Part shown: piece by piece, positions 27,865-37,507 of the stretch | Layout: each line of letters begins with the position of its first letter | How positions within the stretch are numbered: the first letter of the stretch is position 1 | From: Sphingobium amiense | Lineage (GTDB): Bacteria; Pseudomonadota; Alphaproteobacteria; Sphingomonadales; Sphingomonadaceae | Length of the DNA: 64,000 nt | NCBI RefSeq assembly: GCF_003967075.1 | Contig: NZ_AP018664.1 | Coordinates: forward strand, 4,118,001 to 4,182,000 | Direction: 5' to 3' | The notes under the pieces: generated by a model | The model's input: the letters and a program-made list of their open reading frames with translations, nothing else | The model's database searches: none | What the model was told of the DNA's origin: nothing | Translations under genes and position numbers: made by a program

Positions 27865-27905
27865 TCAAAACGAAACAGGCCGCAGCTCTAGTGAGCCGCG
27901 GCCTG
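27865..27905 (-). terminator. Rho-independent terminator of the rpsM-rplQ operon
   Basis: Read on the minus strand, CAGGCCGC (27905-27898) pairs with GCGGCCTG (27883-27876) around a 14-base loop, followed by TTTCGTTTT. It lies about 45 bases after the rplQ stop and just before the prolyl oligopeptidase start. Confidence 0.8.
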
Positions 27906-27949
27906 CGGGTAAAGATTATCGTTCCGCCACCGGGGCGAAACCGCAGCGA

Positions 27950-28375
27950 TCAGGCCGCTTCCAGCTCGTCTTCGTCGGCGTTCTGGACCGGGCCCGAATC
28001 CTGACCCTTGGCGTCGACATCGCGGTCCACCAGTTCGATGATCGCGATGGGCGCAGCGTCCGACGCGCGGAAACCGGCCTTGATGATGCGGGTATAGCCG
28101 CCGTTGCGGTCCTTGTAGCGCTCGGCCAGAACCTCGAACAGCTTGGTGAGCTGCGCATCGTCCTGCAGGCGGGCGTGGGCAAGGCGACGGTTCGACAGGC
28201 CGCCCTTCTTGGCCAGCGTGATGAGCTTTTCGACGTAGGGACGCAGTTCCTTCGCCTTGGCCGTGCCGGTCAGGATCTGCTCATGCTTGATGAGCGAGGC
28301 GGCGAGGTTGCGGAGCAGGGCGGTGCGATGACCGGCGCTGCGCTGGAGCTTGCGATGACCAACCTTGTGACGCAT
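27950..28375 (-). CDS. rplQ: 50S ribosomal protein L17
   Basis: A 141-residue ribosomal protein beginning [25 protein letters not shown], the conserved L17 start, with a C-terminal acidic extension beyond the usual 120-130 residue core, as in other alphaproteobacteria. It is the last gene of the alpha operon and is separated from rpoA by a 225-base gap with a paired REP element. Confidence 0.98.
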   Translation of the reverse strand: MRHKVGHRKLQRSAGHRTALLRNLAASLIKHEQILTGTAKAKELRPYVEKLITLAKKGGLSNRRLAHARLQDDAQLTKLFEVLAERYKDRNGGYTRIIKAGFRASDAAPIAIIELVDRDVDAKGQDSGPVQNADEDELEAA

Positions 28376-28454
28376 GTGTCTTTCCTTCGTTCGTTAAAGG
28401 CCCGTATGAGGTAGCCCAGACCCGGCCCACTTGAGGGGGAGCCTTTACCCTTTT

Positions 28455-28595
28455 CCTCCCCGAGCTTGTCTCGGGGAGGGGGACCGCCGCGAAGCGGTGG
28501 TGGAGGGGCGCAGGCCTCTTGGCACTGTGCCAGGCTCATGATGCCCCTCCGTCAGGCCTTCGGCCTGCCACCTCCCCGAGCTTGTCTCGGGGAGG
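28455..28595. repeat. REPIN: two inverted REP units between rpoA and rplQ
   Basis: Two copies of a 25-base palindrome (arms CCTCCCCGAG and CTCGGGGAGG, loop CTTGT) lie at 28455-28479 and 28571-28595. Each is followed inward by a second small hairpin and the tail GGAGGGGC (left) or GCCCCTCC (right), so the pair forms a 141-base inverted composite. It sits inside the rpoA-rplQ intergenic region of an essential operon and would fold strongly in the mRNA. Related single units occur at 34430 and 53775. Confidence 0.85.
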
Positions 28596-28600
28596 ATGGA

Positions 28601-29665
28601 TCAGCCCAGCAGCTCCTGTTCGAGCTTCTTGGCCATTTCCTCGATATTCTCCGGCGGCCAGCCGGGGATGTCCATGCCAAGGCGCAGGCCCATGGACGAC
28701 AGCACTTCCTTGATTTCGTTCAGCGACTTGCGGCCGAAATTGGGGGTGCGCAGCATCTCGGCTTCGGTCTTCTGGACCAGATCGCCGATATAGATGATGT
28801 TGTCGTTCTTGAGGCAGTTGGCCGAGCGGACCGACAGTTCCAGTTCGTCCACCTTCTTGAGCAGGTAGCGGTTGATCTGGTTGGTGTCGCTTTCGCCTTC
28901 CGACGAAGCGGCGGCCGCCGCATGGCTCGCCGAAGGACCGGCGACGGGCAGCGCGTCCTCGAAGTGGACGAAGAGCTGGAGCTGGTCCTGAAGGATGCGC
29001 GCGGCATAGGCCACCGCGTCCTCGGGCGTCACCGTGCCGTCGGTCTCGACCGTCAGCGACAGCTTGTCATAGTCCAGTTCCTGACCGACGCGGGTGTTGT
29101 CCACCTTGTAGGCGACCTGACGGACGGGCGAATAGAGCGCATCGACCGGGATCAGGCCGATCGGCGCATCGGCCGGGCGGTTGGCGACGGCGGGGACATA
29201 GCCCTTGCCGACGTCGGCGGTCAGTTCCATGTTGAGCGTCGCGCCCTGATCGAGGTGACAGATCACCAGATCGGGGTTCATCACTTCGATATCGCCCACG
29301 ACGCTGATGTCGCCGGCCTTCACCACGGCGGGACCGGTGGCGGAAAGCTGAAGGCGCTTCGGCCCTTCGCCTTCCATCTTCAGCGCGACCTGCTTGATGT
29401 TGAGGACGATGTCGGTCACGTCCTCGCGCACGCCGGCGAGCGACGAGAATTCATGCAGGACGTTCTCGATCTTGATCGAGGTGACCGCCGCGCCCTGGAG
29501 CGAGGACAGAAGAACCCGGCGCAGCGCGTTGCCGAGCGTCAGGCCGAAGCCGCGCTCCAGCGGTTCGGCGACGAAGGTCGCCTTGCGCTTGCCGTCGCCC
29601 GATGCCTTGATCTCAAGGCTGTTGGGCTTCTTCAATTCCTGCCAGTTCTTCATGTTGACAGTCAT
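28601..29665 (-). CDS. rpoA: RNA polymerase alpha subunit
   Basis: A 354-residue alpha subunit. The N-terminal assembly domain contains [22 protein letters not shown], followed by a linker and the C-terminal DNA/activator-binding domain with [15 protein letters not shown] and [19 protein letters not shown] start at ATG 29665 ([12 protein letters not shown]); the frame continues upstream without homology. It assembles the core polymerase. It lies between rpsK and rplQ, as in most bacteria. Confidence 0.98.
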   Translation of the reverse strand: MTVNMKNWQELKKPNSLEIKASGDGKRKATFVAEPLERGFGLTLGNALRRVLLSSLQGAAVTSIKIENVLHEFSSLAGVREDVTDIVLNIKQVALKMEGEGPKRLQLSATGPAVVKAGDISVVGDIEVMNPDLVICHLDQGATLNMELTADVGKGYVPAVANRPADAPIGLIPVDALYSPVRQVAYKVDNTRVGQELDYDKLSLTVETDGTVTPEDAVAYAARILQDQLQLFVHFEDALPVAGPSASHAAAAASSEGESDTNQINRYLLKKVDELELSVRSANCLKNDNIIYIGDLVQKTEAEMLRTPNFGRKSLNEIKEVLSSMGLRLGMDIPGWPPENIEEMAKKLEQELLG

Positions 29666-29787
29666 GTATTTCCCCTGGGGATGGGCCGGAATGCTTGGAA
29701 ATCCTGAACCCGGCAGGACATTCCGGCGATGCAAACGGGTAAAACGGGCGACGCGTCCGCCGCCCGCCAATCACGGCAGGCTGCGTG

Positions 29788-30177
29788 TCAGACGCGGCGG
29801 CGCTTGGACGGACGCACGCCATTGTGCGGGATCGGCGTCACGTCGCGGATGGACGTGATGTGGAAGCCGACCGCCTGCAAAGCGCGCAGAGCCGATTCGC
29901 GGCCCGAACCCGGACCCTTCACTTCGACTTCCAGCGTGCGCACGCCATGTTCGGCGGCCTTGCGGCCCGCGTCTTCGGCGCACACCTGCGCGGCGTAGGG
30001 AGTCGACTTGCGGCTGCCCTTGAAGCCCATCATGCCTGCGGACGACCACGAAATCGCGTTGCCCTGGGCGTCGGTGATGGTCACCATGGTGTTGTTGAAG
30101 CTGGCGTTCACATGGGCGACGCCGGCAGAGATGTTCTTGCGTTCGCGGCGCTTGATGCGCTGGGGTTCGCGTGCCAT
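29788..30177 (-). CDS. rpsK: 30S ribosomal protein S11
   Basis: A 129-residue S11. The family core is present ([27 protein letters not shown], and the C-terminal [18 protein letters not shown]). S11 helps form the platform of the small subunit near the E site. It lies 90 bases after rpsM in the alpha operon. No unusual feature. Confidence 0.98.
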   Translation of the reverse strand: MAREPQRIKRRERKNISAGVAHVNASFNNTMVTITDAQGNAISWSSAGMMGFKGSRKSTPYAAQVCAEDAGRKAAEHGVRTLEVEVKGPGSGRESALRALQAVGFHITSIRDVTPIPHNGVRPSKRRRV

Positions 30178-30267
30178 TTTGCTCTATCCTACTGAAATCG
30201 TTTGAACCGGAAGGCGTCTCGCGCGGGGAGAACTGCCTCCGGCGGAGTAATCCGTCCCCCGGACGGA

Positions 30268-30636
30268 TTACTTCTTCTTGCCGGCGATCGGCTTCGCCTT
30301 GCCCTTGCGGGTGCGCGCATTGGTGTGCGTGCGCTGGCCGCGGACCGGCAGACCCTTGCGGTGACGCAGGCCGCGATAGCAGGCCAGGTCCATCAGGCGC
30401 TTGATGTTCATCGCAGTTTCGCGGCGCAGGTCGCCCTCGACCGTCAGGTCGGCGTCGATGGCTTCGCGGATCTGGAGCACTTCGGCGTCCGAGAGATCCT
30501 GCACGCGGCGGCTGTGGTCGATGCCCAGCTTGTCGGCGATGTTCAGCGCGGTCTTGCGACCGATGCCGTGGATGTAGGTGAGCGCGATGATCACGCGCTT
30601 GTTGGTCGGGATGTTGACACCCGCAATACGTGCCAT
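30268..30636 (-). CDS. rpsM: 30S ribosomal protein S13
   Basis: A 122-residue S13 starting [22 protein letters not shown] and ending with the basic tail [11 protein letters not shown]. It contacts the initiator tRNA and the S19 neighbour in the head of the small subunit. In many alphaproteobacteria adk and secY lie directly upstream; here instead there is a minus-strand terminator hairpin and a plus-strand phosphoesterase gene. Confidence 0.98.
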   Translation of the reverse strand: MARIAGVNIPTNKRVIIALTYIHGIGRKTALNIADKLGIDHSRRVQDLSDAEVLQIREAIDADLTVEGDLRRETAMNIKRLMDLACYRGLRHRKGLPVRGQRTHTNARTRKGKAKPIAGKKK

Positions 30637-30916
30637 GGTAATCTTTTCTCCTGCTCCACAGGGCGGCCGAAGCGACCCTATCTCAAAGCGTCCGGCAGCT
30701 TCGTCCCTGGCGAGGAGAAGCCGCCCATGTCATGCTCCCCAAAACGCAAAAAAGACGGCGGGTGCACGAAGCACCGCCGCTCACCAGCCTGTTGGGAATG
30801 GCCGCCTTTAGCGAGTCGGTCCGGGCTAGTCAATCGGCTGGCTTCCGCCATGCGGATTCGACTCTCTGGAAGAGAACATATAAGGAACAGATAAATCCGG
30901 ATCGGAGTCGTCTGTT
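30637..30916. promoter_or_regulatory. Intergenic region upstream of the alpha operon
   Basis: The 280 bases between rpsM and the divergent 2H phosphoesterase must hold the alpha-operon promoter and the phosphoesterase promoter. It also contains the terminator hairpin at 30747-30780. I could not assign promoter hexamers with confidence. Confidence 0.4.
30747..30780 (-). terminator. Minus-strand terminator upstream of rpsM
   Basis: On the minus strand GCGGCGGTGC, a TTCG-containing loop and GCACC(C)GCCG form a stem with one bulge, followed by six T. No minus-strand gene ends just upstream of it; the nearest upstream sequence codes on the plus strand. It may be a relic of a former upstream operon. 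Confidence 0.65.
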
Positions 30917-31468
30917 ATGGAAGCGCGTGCCGTCACGCTCTATCGCCCCTTCTTCGCGCTCAGGCCGCCGCCGCAGGTCGCGCGGCAGATCGACCATTTC
31001 GCGCGGACGCTCGATCCTGCGGCGGACCATATCCTGACCGCGCATCAGCATGTGACGATCGGCATCACCACCGATGCGCCGGTCTATCCCTATGAACTGG
31101 TGAAGGCGCTGCGCCGGGCCGCGGCGGGGATCTGCGCCGCGCCCTTCGACCTGATGCTCGACCGGCTCAGCATCGGCGGACGGTCGGCGGCGCTGCGGCC
31201 ATCGGGTGCAATTTCCGGTCTCAGCGCCCTGCGGCAGGAAGTCGACCGCGCGATGCGGGCCGCTGGCGCGCTGCCCCGGCCCGGCTGGACGTTCAGCCCG
31301 CACCAGACGCTCTTCTATCGCCACAGCCGCCCGGAACAGCGGACCATTTCCGGCTTTGGCTGGCGGGTGGAGGAACTGGCGCTGATCTGCAGCCATGTCG
31401 GCCAGACAAGGCATGAGGTCATCGGCCGCTGGCCGCTCATCGGCGACCGGCAATATCGGCTGCTGTGA
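30917..31468 (+). CDS. 2'-5' RNA ligase family protein (2H phosphoesterase)
   Basis: A 183-residue protein of the 2H superfamily. The two signature HxT motifs are visible, HVT at 45-47 (HVTIG) and HQT near 129-131 (SPHQTLFY). Members are cyclic phosphodiesterases or RNA 2'-5' ligases (ThpR-like); the exact substrate is unknown. It is a lone plus-strand gene between minus-strand operons. Confidence 0.85.
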   Translation: MEARAVTLYRPFFALRPPPQVARQIDHFARTLDPAADHILTAHQHVTIGITTDAPVYPYELVKALRRAAAGICAAPFDLMLDRLSIGGRSAALRPSGAISGLSALRQEVDRAMRAAGALPRPGWTFSPHQTLFYRHSRPEQRTISGFGWRVEELALICSHVGQTRHEVIGRWPLIGDRQYRLL

Positions 31469-31472
31469 CGGG

Positions 31473-31775
31473 TCAGCGCTTGCGGACGAATTCCGCGCGC
31501 AGCACCAGCCCCTTGATGCCGTCATAGCGGCAGTCGATTTCCTGCGGGTCGCCGGTCAGCCGGATCGCCTTGATGAGCGTGCCGCGCTTCAATGTCTGGC
31601 CCGCGCCCTTGACGGTCAGATCCTTGATGAGCGTCACCTGATCGCCATCGGCCAGCAGATTGCCGACCGCGTCGCGCACCTCGACCGTGCCGGCGGCTTC
31701 GCTGCGCGAGGCCGCCTCCGCCGCGCTGATCCATTCGCCGCTGGCTTCGTCATAGACATAATCGTCGTCGGCCAT
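31473..31775 (-). CDS. PhnA/YjdM-type protein
   Basis: A 100-residue protein whose C-terminal 70 residues match the PhnA domain: VEVRDAVGNLLADGDQVTLIKDLTVKG and FVRKR at the end. The N-terminal part lacks the usual zinc-ribbon cysteines and instead has an acidic YVYDEASGEWI segment. Despite the name, YjdM proteins are not proven phosphonate enzymes; function unknown. Its stop is four bases from the convergent 2H gene, and it lies 10 bases from engB on the same strand. Confidence 0.8.
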   Translation of the reverse strand: MADDDYVYDEASGEWISAAEAASRSEAAGTVEVRDAVGNLLADGDQVTLIKDLTVKGAGQTLKRGTLIKAIRLTGDPQEIDCRYDGIKGLVLRAEFVRKR

Positions 31776-31785
31776 GGCTGCCCCC

Positions 31786-32436
31786 TCAACCCCGCGTCAC
31801 GCTGTCCAGCACCGCGGCGCGCAGTTCGGGCAGGCCCATGCCCTTCTCGCTCGACGTCGCGATGATGTCGGGATGGGCGGCGGGGCGCTTGCGGATGGCG
31901 TCGGCGGTGGCGGCGGTCACGGCGACCAGTTCGCTCGCCTTGATCTTGTCCGTCTTGGTCAGCACGATGCGATAGCTCACCGCCGCGCCGTCCAGCATGT
32001 CGAGCATGTCCCTGTCGACATCCTTGATGCCATGGCGGCTGTCGATCAGTACCAGCGCTCGTTTCAGCGCCGCGCGTCCGCGCAGATAGTCGTTCACCAG
32101 GAAACGCCACTTCCTCACCATGTCCTTGGGCGCCTTGGCGTAGCCATAGCCCGGCATGTCGACCAGCCGGAAGCGCAGCGGATCGCCCACGTCGAAGAAG
32201 TTCAGCTCCTGCGTCCGCCCCGGCGTGTTCGACGTGCGGGCGAGGCCGTTGCGGTTGGTGAGCGCGTTGAGCAGTGACGACTTGCCGACATTGGACCGGC
32301 CCGCGAACGCGACTTCGTTCACCGCCATGTCGGGCAGGAATTTCAGGTCCGGCGCGGATTTCAGGAACGCGATCGGCCCGGCGAACAGCCTGCGCGCCTC
32401 CTCGATCAGGTCGGGGTCTTGTTGGTCGGTCATCAT
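31786..32436 (-). CDS. engB: Ribosome biogenesis GTPase EngB/YsxC
   Basis: A 216-residue TRAFAC GTPase needed for assembly of the large ribosomal subunit. G1 GRSNVGKSS at 46-54, G3 [11 protein letters not shown], and G4 LTKTDKI are all visible. ATG 32433 is an alternative start one codon in. It lies 35 bases downstream of yidC on the same strand, a common alphaproteobacterial arrangement. Confidence 0.95.
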   Translation of the reverse strand: MMTDQQDPDLIEEARRLFAGPIAFLKSAPDLKFLPDMAVNEVAFAGRSNVGKSSLLNALTNRNGLARTSNTPGRTQELNFFDVGDPLRFRLVDMPGYGYAKAPKDMVRKWRFLVNDYLRGRAALKRALVLIDSRHGIKDVDRDMLDMLDGAAVSYRIVLTKTDKIKASELVAVTAATADAIRKRPAAHPDIIATSSEKGMGLPELRAAVLDSVTRG

Positions 32437-32470
32437 CTCTCTTTCATCCTCCCCCGGCGGGGAAGGATGT

Positions 32471-34177
32471 TCACTTCGCCGGAACCGGCGTCGCGGGCGC
32501 GGGATGCCTGCGATAGAGCCACCATTGCTGCGCCATCGACAGGCAGTTGTTGGTGATCCAGTAAACCAGCAGACCCGCCGCGAAGGGCGCCATGATGAAC
32601 ATCATCATCCACGGCATGATCGCGAACACCTGCTGCTGCATCGGGTCCATCTGCGCGGGGTTCAGCTTGAACTGCAGCCACATCGAAATGCCCAGCAGCA
32701 ATGCCAGCACACCGATGCCGAGGAAGGCGGGCGGGGTGAAGGGCAGCAGGCCGAACAGGTTGAGGATGTGCAGCGGATCGGGCGCGGACAGATCCCTGAT
32801 CCACAGCACGAAGGGCTGGTGCCGCATCTCGATCGTCAACTGCAACACCTTGTAGAGCGCGAAGAAGATCGGGATCTGGATGAAGATCGGCAGGCACCCG
32901 GCCAGCGGATTGACCTTCTCAGCCTTGTAAAGCTCCATCATCTTCATCTGGAGCTGCTGCTTGTCGTCCTTATATTTCTCCTGCAGCGCCTTCATCTTGG
33001 GCTGCACCGCGCGCATTGCCGCCATGCTGGCGAACTGGCGCTGGGCGACCGGGAACATCAGCGCCCGGACGCAGAAGGTCAGGCAGATGATCGCCACGCC
33101 GAAATTGCCGAGCGTCTCGAACAGCCAGTGGAGCAGCGCGAAGATCGGCTGCTCGAACCAGTAGAACCAGCCCCAGTCGATCGCCCGGTCGAACAGCGGA
33201 ACGCCCGCCCGCTCATAGGCCTGCAGCGTCTTCACTTCCTTCGCGCCCACGAACAGGCGCGTGGTCTGGGTGACGGCCTTGCCCGGCGCGATGACGGTCG
33301 GCTCCAGCGTGACTTCGCTATGGTAGCGGTCGCCGCTGCCCTTGCGCATCTGCCCGCTGAAGCTCGCGCGCTGGTCGGGGACGAGCGCCGACAGCCAGTA
33401 TTTGTCGGTGAAGCCGATCCAGCCGCCCTTCGACTGGAAGCTCTGGGCGGACGGTCCCTTGTCCAGATCCTTGTAGTTCACGTCATAATTGGCCGCGCCG
33501 TTGAACACGCCCATCGGACCCACATGGATGGTCCAGGTGTCCGGATCTTTCGAATGGCCGAAGCGGGTGATATAGTCATAGGGCTTGACGCTGATCGCGC
33601 CCGCGCCGCCGTTCGACACCTTCTGCTCTGCGGAGATCATGTAATTGTCGTCGACGCTCAGGCGGATCTCGAAAATCTGCCCCGCGCCGTTGTTCCAGCT
33701 CAGCGTCACGGGCGTCGTCGGCGTCAGCGCCGTGCCGCTCGCCGTCCAGACGGTGTTCGCGTCGGGCAGTTTTACCCCTTCGCCCTGCCAGCCGAAGCCC
33801 GCGAAATAGGCGTCCTTCGTCCCCGACGGGCTGAACAGCCGGACATCGGCGGAATCCCTGGCGATGGTTTCCTTGTAGGTCGGCAGCACGATGTCGTCGA
33901 TGCGCGCGCCTTTCAGGTTGATCGACCCGGCGAGCTTGGGCGTGCGGATCGGGACGCGCGGGGCTTCGCGCAGCACCAGCGTGCGGTCGCGGATCGCGGC
34001 GGGGCTGTCGGCGGCGGGATCGGCCGCAGGATTGGGCACCGCCACCTGCTTGCCGCCCTCGATCTTCGTCGATGGCGGATTGGCGGCGGGGAAGAAGTGC
34101 TGCGACACATAGGGCCAGCCGAACAGGATCGCCGCCGTCAGCAGCACCGCCAGAATGATATTCTTCTTGTCGTCCAC
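32471..34177 (-). CDS. yidC: Membrane protein insertase YidC
   Basis: A 568-residue inner-membrane insertase for Sec-dependent and independent proteins. The N-terminal helix ([24 protein letters not shown]), large periplasmic P1 beta domain (about 50-340) and the conserved C-terminal five-helix core ([38 protein letters not shown]) are present. I choose a GTG start at 34177, which gives the family N-terminus; the frame extends upstream without homology. It follows yidD in the rpmH-rnpA-yidD-yidC cluster. Confidence 0.95.
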   Translation of the reverse strand: MDDKKNIILAVLLTAAILFGWPYVSQHFFPAANPPSTKIEGGKQVAVPNPAADPAADSPAAIRDRTLVLREAPRVPIRTPKLAGSINLKGARIDDIVLPTYKETIARDSADVRLFSPSGTKDAYFAGFGWQGEGVKLPDANTVWTASGTALTPTTPVTLSWNNGAGQIFEIRLSVDDNYMISAEQKVSNGGAGAISVKPYDYITRFGHSKDPDTWTIHVGPMGVFNGAANYDVNYKDLDKGPSAQSFQSKGGWIGFTDKYWLSALVPDQRASFSGQMRKGSGDRYHSEVTLEPTVIAPGKAVTQTTRLFVGAKEVKTLQAYERAGVPLFDRAIDWGWFYWFEQPIFALLHWLFETLGNFGVAIICLTFCVRALMFPVAQRQFASMAAMRAVQPKMKALQEKYKDDKQQLQMKMMELYKAEKVNPLAGCLPIFIQIPIFFALYKVLQLTIEMRHQPFVLWIRDLSAPDPLHILNLFGLLPFTPPAFLGIGVLALLLGISMWLQFKLNPAQMDPMQQQVFAIMPWMMMFIMAPFAAGLLVYWITNNCLSMAQQWWLYRRHPAPATPVPAK

Positions 34178-34212
34178 GTCTGTTCGGCTCCGCCGTCTGG
34201 TGATCTTCTGTG

Positions 34213-34428
34213 TCAGGGCACCGGGTCGTAGCCCGATCCGCCCCATGGGTGGCATCGCATTAGCCGCTTGAACCCCAGCCAGCTACCCTTGATCGCGCCA
34301 TATTTGCGCACCGCCTGGATGGCATATTCGGAACAGGAGGGGGCGTAGCGGCAGGTGGGCGGCAGGATGCGCGAAGGGCCAAGCTGCCATCCGCGCGCAA
34401 TAAGGATGAGCAGACGGGCGATCATCAT
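34213..34428 (-). CDS. yidD: Membrane protein insertion efficiency factor YidD
   Basis: A 71-residue protein with the family motif PSRILPPTCRYAPSCSEYAIQAVRKYGAIKGSW and RCHPWGGSGYDPVP at the C-terminus. It has an amphipathic N-terminal helix and associates with the inner membrane near YidC. Its ATG overlaps the rnpA stop (ATGA), so it is probably translationally coupled. Confidence 0.95.
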   Translation of the reverse strand: MMIARLLILIARGWQLGPSRILPPTCRYAPSCSEYAIQAVRKYGAIKGSWLGFKRLMRCHPWGGSGYDPVP

Positions 34429-34877
34429 TCCTCCCCCAGCCTGCCTGGGGGAGGGGGACCGTCGCCAAGGGCGATGGTGGAGGGGCCGGAACCCTTGCTC
34501 CTGCTCCCCCGCCCACGTCCATGATGAGGGCTGGCCGGGCGTCCCTCGCCCTGCGGACGGCTCATCACCTTGCCCAGCGCTTTGGTCAGTTCGGATCGCA
34601 GCAGGGAAAAGTCGCGCTCGATCCCGCCGTCGCGGCCGATCAGCACATGGTCCGCCCCGGCAACGCCGTGCAGCGGCAGCAGCTCGCGCGCCAGAACGCG
34701 AAAACGGCGCTTCATCCGGTTGCGGATGACAGCGCCGCCCACTTTTTTCGTGACCGTGATGCCGTATCGCATCGTCGGATCGCCGTCGCCGCGTTCGCGC
34801 ACCAGCAGGACAAAGCCCGGCATGGGGGCGCGGCGTCCGCGATTCGCCGCCAGAAAATCCGCGCGCCGGACCATCAT
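34425..34877 (-). CDS. rnpA: Ribonuclease P protein component
   Basis: About 150 residues; protein subunit of RNase P, which trims tRNA 5' ends. The core VRRADFLAANRGRR, RYGITVTKKVGGAVIRNRMKRRFRVLARE (RNR motif) is clear. The start is uncertain: ATG 34877 gives a short N-terminus, and a CTG at 34913 overlapping the rpmH stop (CTGA) would add twelve residues. The C-terminal tail from about residue 117 has no family homology and its end is encoded by a REP unit. The stop overlaps yidD. Confidence 0.9.
   Translation of the reverse strand: MMVRRADFLAANRGRRAPMPGFVLLVRERGDGDPTMRYGITVTKKVGGAVIRNRMKRRFRVLARELLPLHGVAGADHVLIGRDGGIERDFSLLRSELTKALGKVMSRPQGEGRPASPHHGRGRGSRSKGSGPSTIALGDGPPPPGRLGEE
34430..34487. 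repeat. Single REP unit inside the 3' end of rnpA
   Basis: A palindrome with arms CCTCCCCCAG and CTGGGGGAGG (34430-34454) is followed by a second hairpin (GTCGCC aag GGCGAT) and the tail GGAGGGGC. This is the same two-hairpin layout as the unit at 28455. The unit lies within the rnpA frame and encodes its last residues (IALGDGPPPPGRLGEE). Confidence 0.8.
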
Positions 34878-34909
34878 GGCGGGCGCGGCGGGCTTTTCCG
34901 GCGTTTGGA

Positions 34910-35044
34910 TCAGGCGCTCAGGCTCTTGCGGCCGCGCGCGCGACGGGCGCGGATGATATTGCGGCCACCCGGCGTCGCCATGCGGGCGCGGTAGCCGTGA
35001 CGGCGCTTCCGAACCAGATTGCTCGGCTGAAAGGTGCGCTTCAT
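34910..35044 (-). CDS. rpmH: 50S ribosomal protein L34
   Basis: A 44-residue protein not long enough for most ORF lists: [20 protein letters not shown] at the start and [10 protein letters not shown] at the end, a textbook L34. It heads the rpmH-rnpA-yidD-yidC-engB cluster, and its TGA overlaps the region where rnpA begins. Confidence 0.97.
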   Translation of the reverse strand: MKRTFQPSNLVRKRRHGYRARMATPGGRNIIRARRARGRKSLSA

Positions 35045-35085
35045 CGTTCATTCCTCAAACAGATAACTAAGAATCGGGCGTGACG

Positions 35086-35112
35086 AAAAAGGGCCGCTTG
35101 TGCAGCGGCCGC
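35086..35112 (-). terminator. Rho-independent terminator after the dsbA-like gene
   Basis: On the minus strand GCGGCCGCT, loop GCACA, AGCGGCCC and a T5 run form a strong terminator between the DsbA-like gene and rpmH. It separates the M48-DsbA transcript from the rpmH operon. Confidence 0.85.
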
Positions 35113-35202
35113 TCGGGTCAGGGGGCGTCCGATAGGCAAAGGCCGGGGCGAAGTCAATGGAGGAACGGCGCGCCCCGGTCGGTTCGGGCGGACGAGGGAG
35201 GC

Positions 35203-35970
35203 TTACTTCCCCCGCGCGGCCGCCACGCCTTCCTTCAGCGCGTCATAGCCGACCGCGCCGTTCAGCACCTGATCGCCGATGACGAAAGTCGGCGTGCCGC
35301 TCGCCTGCAATTTCTGCGCGAGCGCGATGTTGGACGCGATCTCCGCATTATATCTGTTCGACGCGATGGCCGCTTCGGCTTCCGTTTTCGTGATCCCGGC
35401 CTTGGCCGCCGCTGCGACGATGGTGTCGCGCGTCACCTTGCCCGCGGCATAGAGCGCCTTGTGATAGGGCATATATTGCCCCTTTTCGGCGGCGAGCAGC
35501 GACACCTTGGCCGCCTCGCCGCTCTCGTCCGACAGGATCGGCAGTTCGCGATAGACGACCCGCACCTTCGCGTCCGATCCCACCAGCTTCGCAAGGTCGG
35601 GCAGCGACGCGCGGCAGTAACCGCAGGCATAGTCGAAGAACTCGACCACCGTCACGTCCGGGGCCGCCGCCCCCTCCCACGCGCCCGCATAGGGTTTTTC
35701 AAGGGTGCTTCGGCTCGCCTCGATCGTGCTCGACATCCGCTTGGCCTGCAGCTTCTCGACCGCCTGCGGGATGATCTCCGGATGGTCGAGGATATAGTCG
35801 TGGACTATTCTTTCGATTGCGGCTTTGTCCGTCGGGCTGACGGCGGCGGGCGCCTGCGTGGCGAGGGCGGCGCTTGCGGCGGCCGCGATGAAGGCGAAGC
35901 CGCCAAGGGTCATCTGCATGGTCCTGTTGGAAAGGGCGGCGCGAAAATCGGGCCGGTCTGGGTCGCTCAT
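35203..35970 (-). CDS. DsbA-family thioredoxin-fold oxidoreductase
   Basis: A 255-residue exported or membrane-anchored protein. A hydrophobic segment at about 20-38 and an Ala-rich linker precede the thioredoxin fold with the CGYC active site (Cys116, Cys119; VVEFFDYACGYCRASLPDL). The cis-Pro loop is ASGTPTFVIGDQVL. It resembles Com1/ScsC-like or DsbA-like disulfide enzymes with an N-terminal oligomerisation region. It starts two bases after the M48 protease stop, so the two are in one operon. Confidence 0.88.
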   Translation of the reverse strand: MSDPDRPDFRAALSNRTMQMTLGGFAFIAAAASAALATQAPAAVSPTDKAAIERIVHDYILDHPEIIPQAVEKLQAKRMSSTIEASRSTLEKPYAGAWEGAAAPDVTVVEFFDYACGYCRASLPDLAKLVGSDAKVRVVYRELPILSDESGEAAKVSLLAAEKGQYMPYHKALYAAGKVTRDTIVAAAAKAGITKTEAEAAIASNRYNAEIASNIALAQKLQASGTPTFVIGDQVLNGAVGYDALKEGVAAARGK

Positions 35971-35972
35971 GT

Positions 35973-37325
35973 CTATCTTTTCTTCCGCTGCCGCTCGATC
36001 GCCGCACGGGACACCATCGCGATATCCTGCGCCCGCAGATAGTCAACCGTGCCCGGCTTCAATCCCTGCATCGCCGCGTCCGCGCTGCGCAGCGCCATCT
36101 GGTCCTGTCCGATCATCGAATAGCGTTCCGCCGTCGCCAGCGCCGCGCGCGGCGTATCGCCCCGCCGCTCATAGACGACGCCGAGCTGATACCAGGCGAA
36201 GGGGTTTTCCCGGTCGCGCGCCACCGCGAGCCGCAGCACCTGTTCGGCCTCCGCGAAATTGGCCTCGTCCTCGCTCGCGATCAGCGCGTGGGCGAGCAGG
36301 GTGGAAATGAGCGGCTGGTTGGTGAGCTTCACCGCCTCGCGCAGCGGCGCGATCGCTTCCTTGGGCTTCCCGCTTTCCAGCAGGATCTGCCCCTTGAGTT
36401 CGAGGAAATAGGGATCGTGCGGCATCCCGGCGAGCAGCGCATCGGCCTCCGCCAGCGCCCGGTCGGGATAGGCGCTTTTGTGCCAGGCATAGGCGCGCGC
36501 ATAATGGGCCGGGATCGACAGGTCGCTTTCGGGATATTTGATGAGCGTCTGCCGCGGCTCCGAAGCAAAGCCGATCAGCTTCGCCTTGATCCGCTCGAAC
36601 CGCGCTTCCAGATGGGGATCGACCGGCCTGTTCCACGCCGGGTCCGGCTCATACACTTCGCGCAGCACCTGAATGCGCTCGCCCGACAGCGGGTGGGTGC
36701 GCCCGTAGCTGTTGTCCTGCGGGATCGCGAGGCGATATTCCTGATTCTGGAGCTTCTTGAAGAAGTCGAGGCTGCCCTTGCCGCTGATCCCGGCGGTGTG
36801 CAGGTAGCGCGCGCCGGCAAGGTCGGCGGAGCTTTCCTGCGCGCGCGAGAAAGCAAGGAACTTGCTCATCGCCGCCTGCTGGCCAAGACCCATCAGCCCC
36901 ATGCCCGCTTCGCCCGCGCCCCCCGCAATCGCCGCCGCGCCCAGGACGAGGCTCAGCAGCGTGATGCCCGTCGCTTCCTTGATCCCTTCGCCCGAACGGA
37001 TGACGTGCCCGCCCTCGATATGGCCCAGTTCATGCGCCACCACGCCCTGCAACTGGTTCACATTGTCCGCCTGCGCGATGAGGCCGCTATGCACCCACAC
37101 ATATTGGCCGCCCGCGACGAAGGCGTTGATCTCCGGATCGTTGATGACCAGCACCTGCACGTTGCGCGGGTCCATGCCCGCCGCTTTCACCAGCGGCGCG
37201 GACATGTCGTTCATGAAGGCTTCGGTCTCCGCGTCGCGCAGGATCTGCTGCGCGAGGGCGGGGCGCGCCACCAGCGCCAGCGAAGCGACCGCAATGGCCG
37301 CAAGACGAAACCACCGCGCGGTCAT
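35973..37325 (-). CDS. M48-family periplasmic metalloprotease, BepA-like
   Basis: A 450-residue exported protease. Signal peptide about 1-25 (ARPALAQQ), M48 peptidase domain with zinc motif HELGH at 98-102 and downstream ESSADLAGARYL supplying the third ligand, then tetratricopeptide-like repeats in the C-terminal half. BepA proteins assist or degrade outer-membrane proteins such as LptD. Pairing with a DsbA-like gene fits envelope disulfide and folding quality control. Confidence 0.88.
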   Translation of the reverse strand: MTARWFRLAAIAVASLALVARPALAQQILRDAETEAFMNDMSAPLVKAAGMDPRNVQVLVINDPEINAFVAGGQYVWVHSGLIAQADNVNQLQGVVAHELGHIEGGHVIRSGEGIKEATGITLLSLVLGAAAIAGGAGEAGMGLMGLGQQAAMSKFLAFSRAQESSADLAGARYLHTAGISGKGSLDFFKKLQNQEYRLAIPQDNSYGRTHPLSGERIQVLREVYEPDPAWNRPVDPHLEARFERIKAKLIGFASEPRQTLIKYPESDLSIPAHYARAYAWHKSAYPDRALAEADALLAGMPHDPYFLELKGQILLESGKPKEAIAPLREAVKLTNQPLISTLLAHALIASEDEANFAEAEQVLRLAVARDRENPFAWYQLGVVYERRGDTPRAALATAERYSMIGQDQMALRSADAAMQGLKPGTVDYLRAQDIAMVSRAAIERQRKKR

Positions 37326-37507
37326 GCGAGGGCGGTCCGGCGTGAAAGGGCGGTGCGGGGCAGGGAAAAAGGCTCCATCGCTGACTGTCCATGCCGCCCG
37401 CTGGATGAACGGCGACTGAAAGCTGACGTGTAGCCGATAAGGAGGGATGTCCGATAGCGGCTTTGAACGGGTCGCGGGACGGCGGCAATGCTTTGTCAGA
37501 AAGCGCC

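Noticed and set aside
32156..34231. 691-codon plus-strand frame
   Set aside because: Antisense to yidC and engB; His/Arg/Leu/Glu-rich composition typical of high-GC shadow frames.
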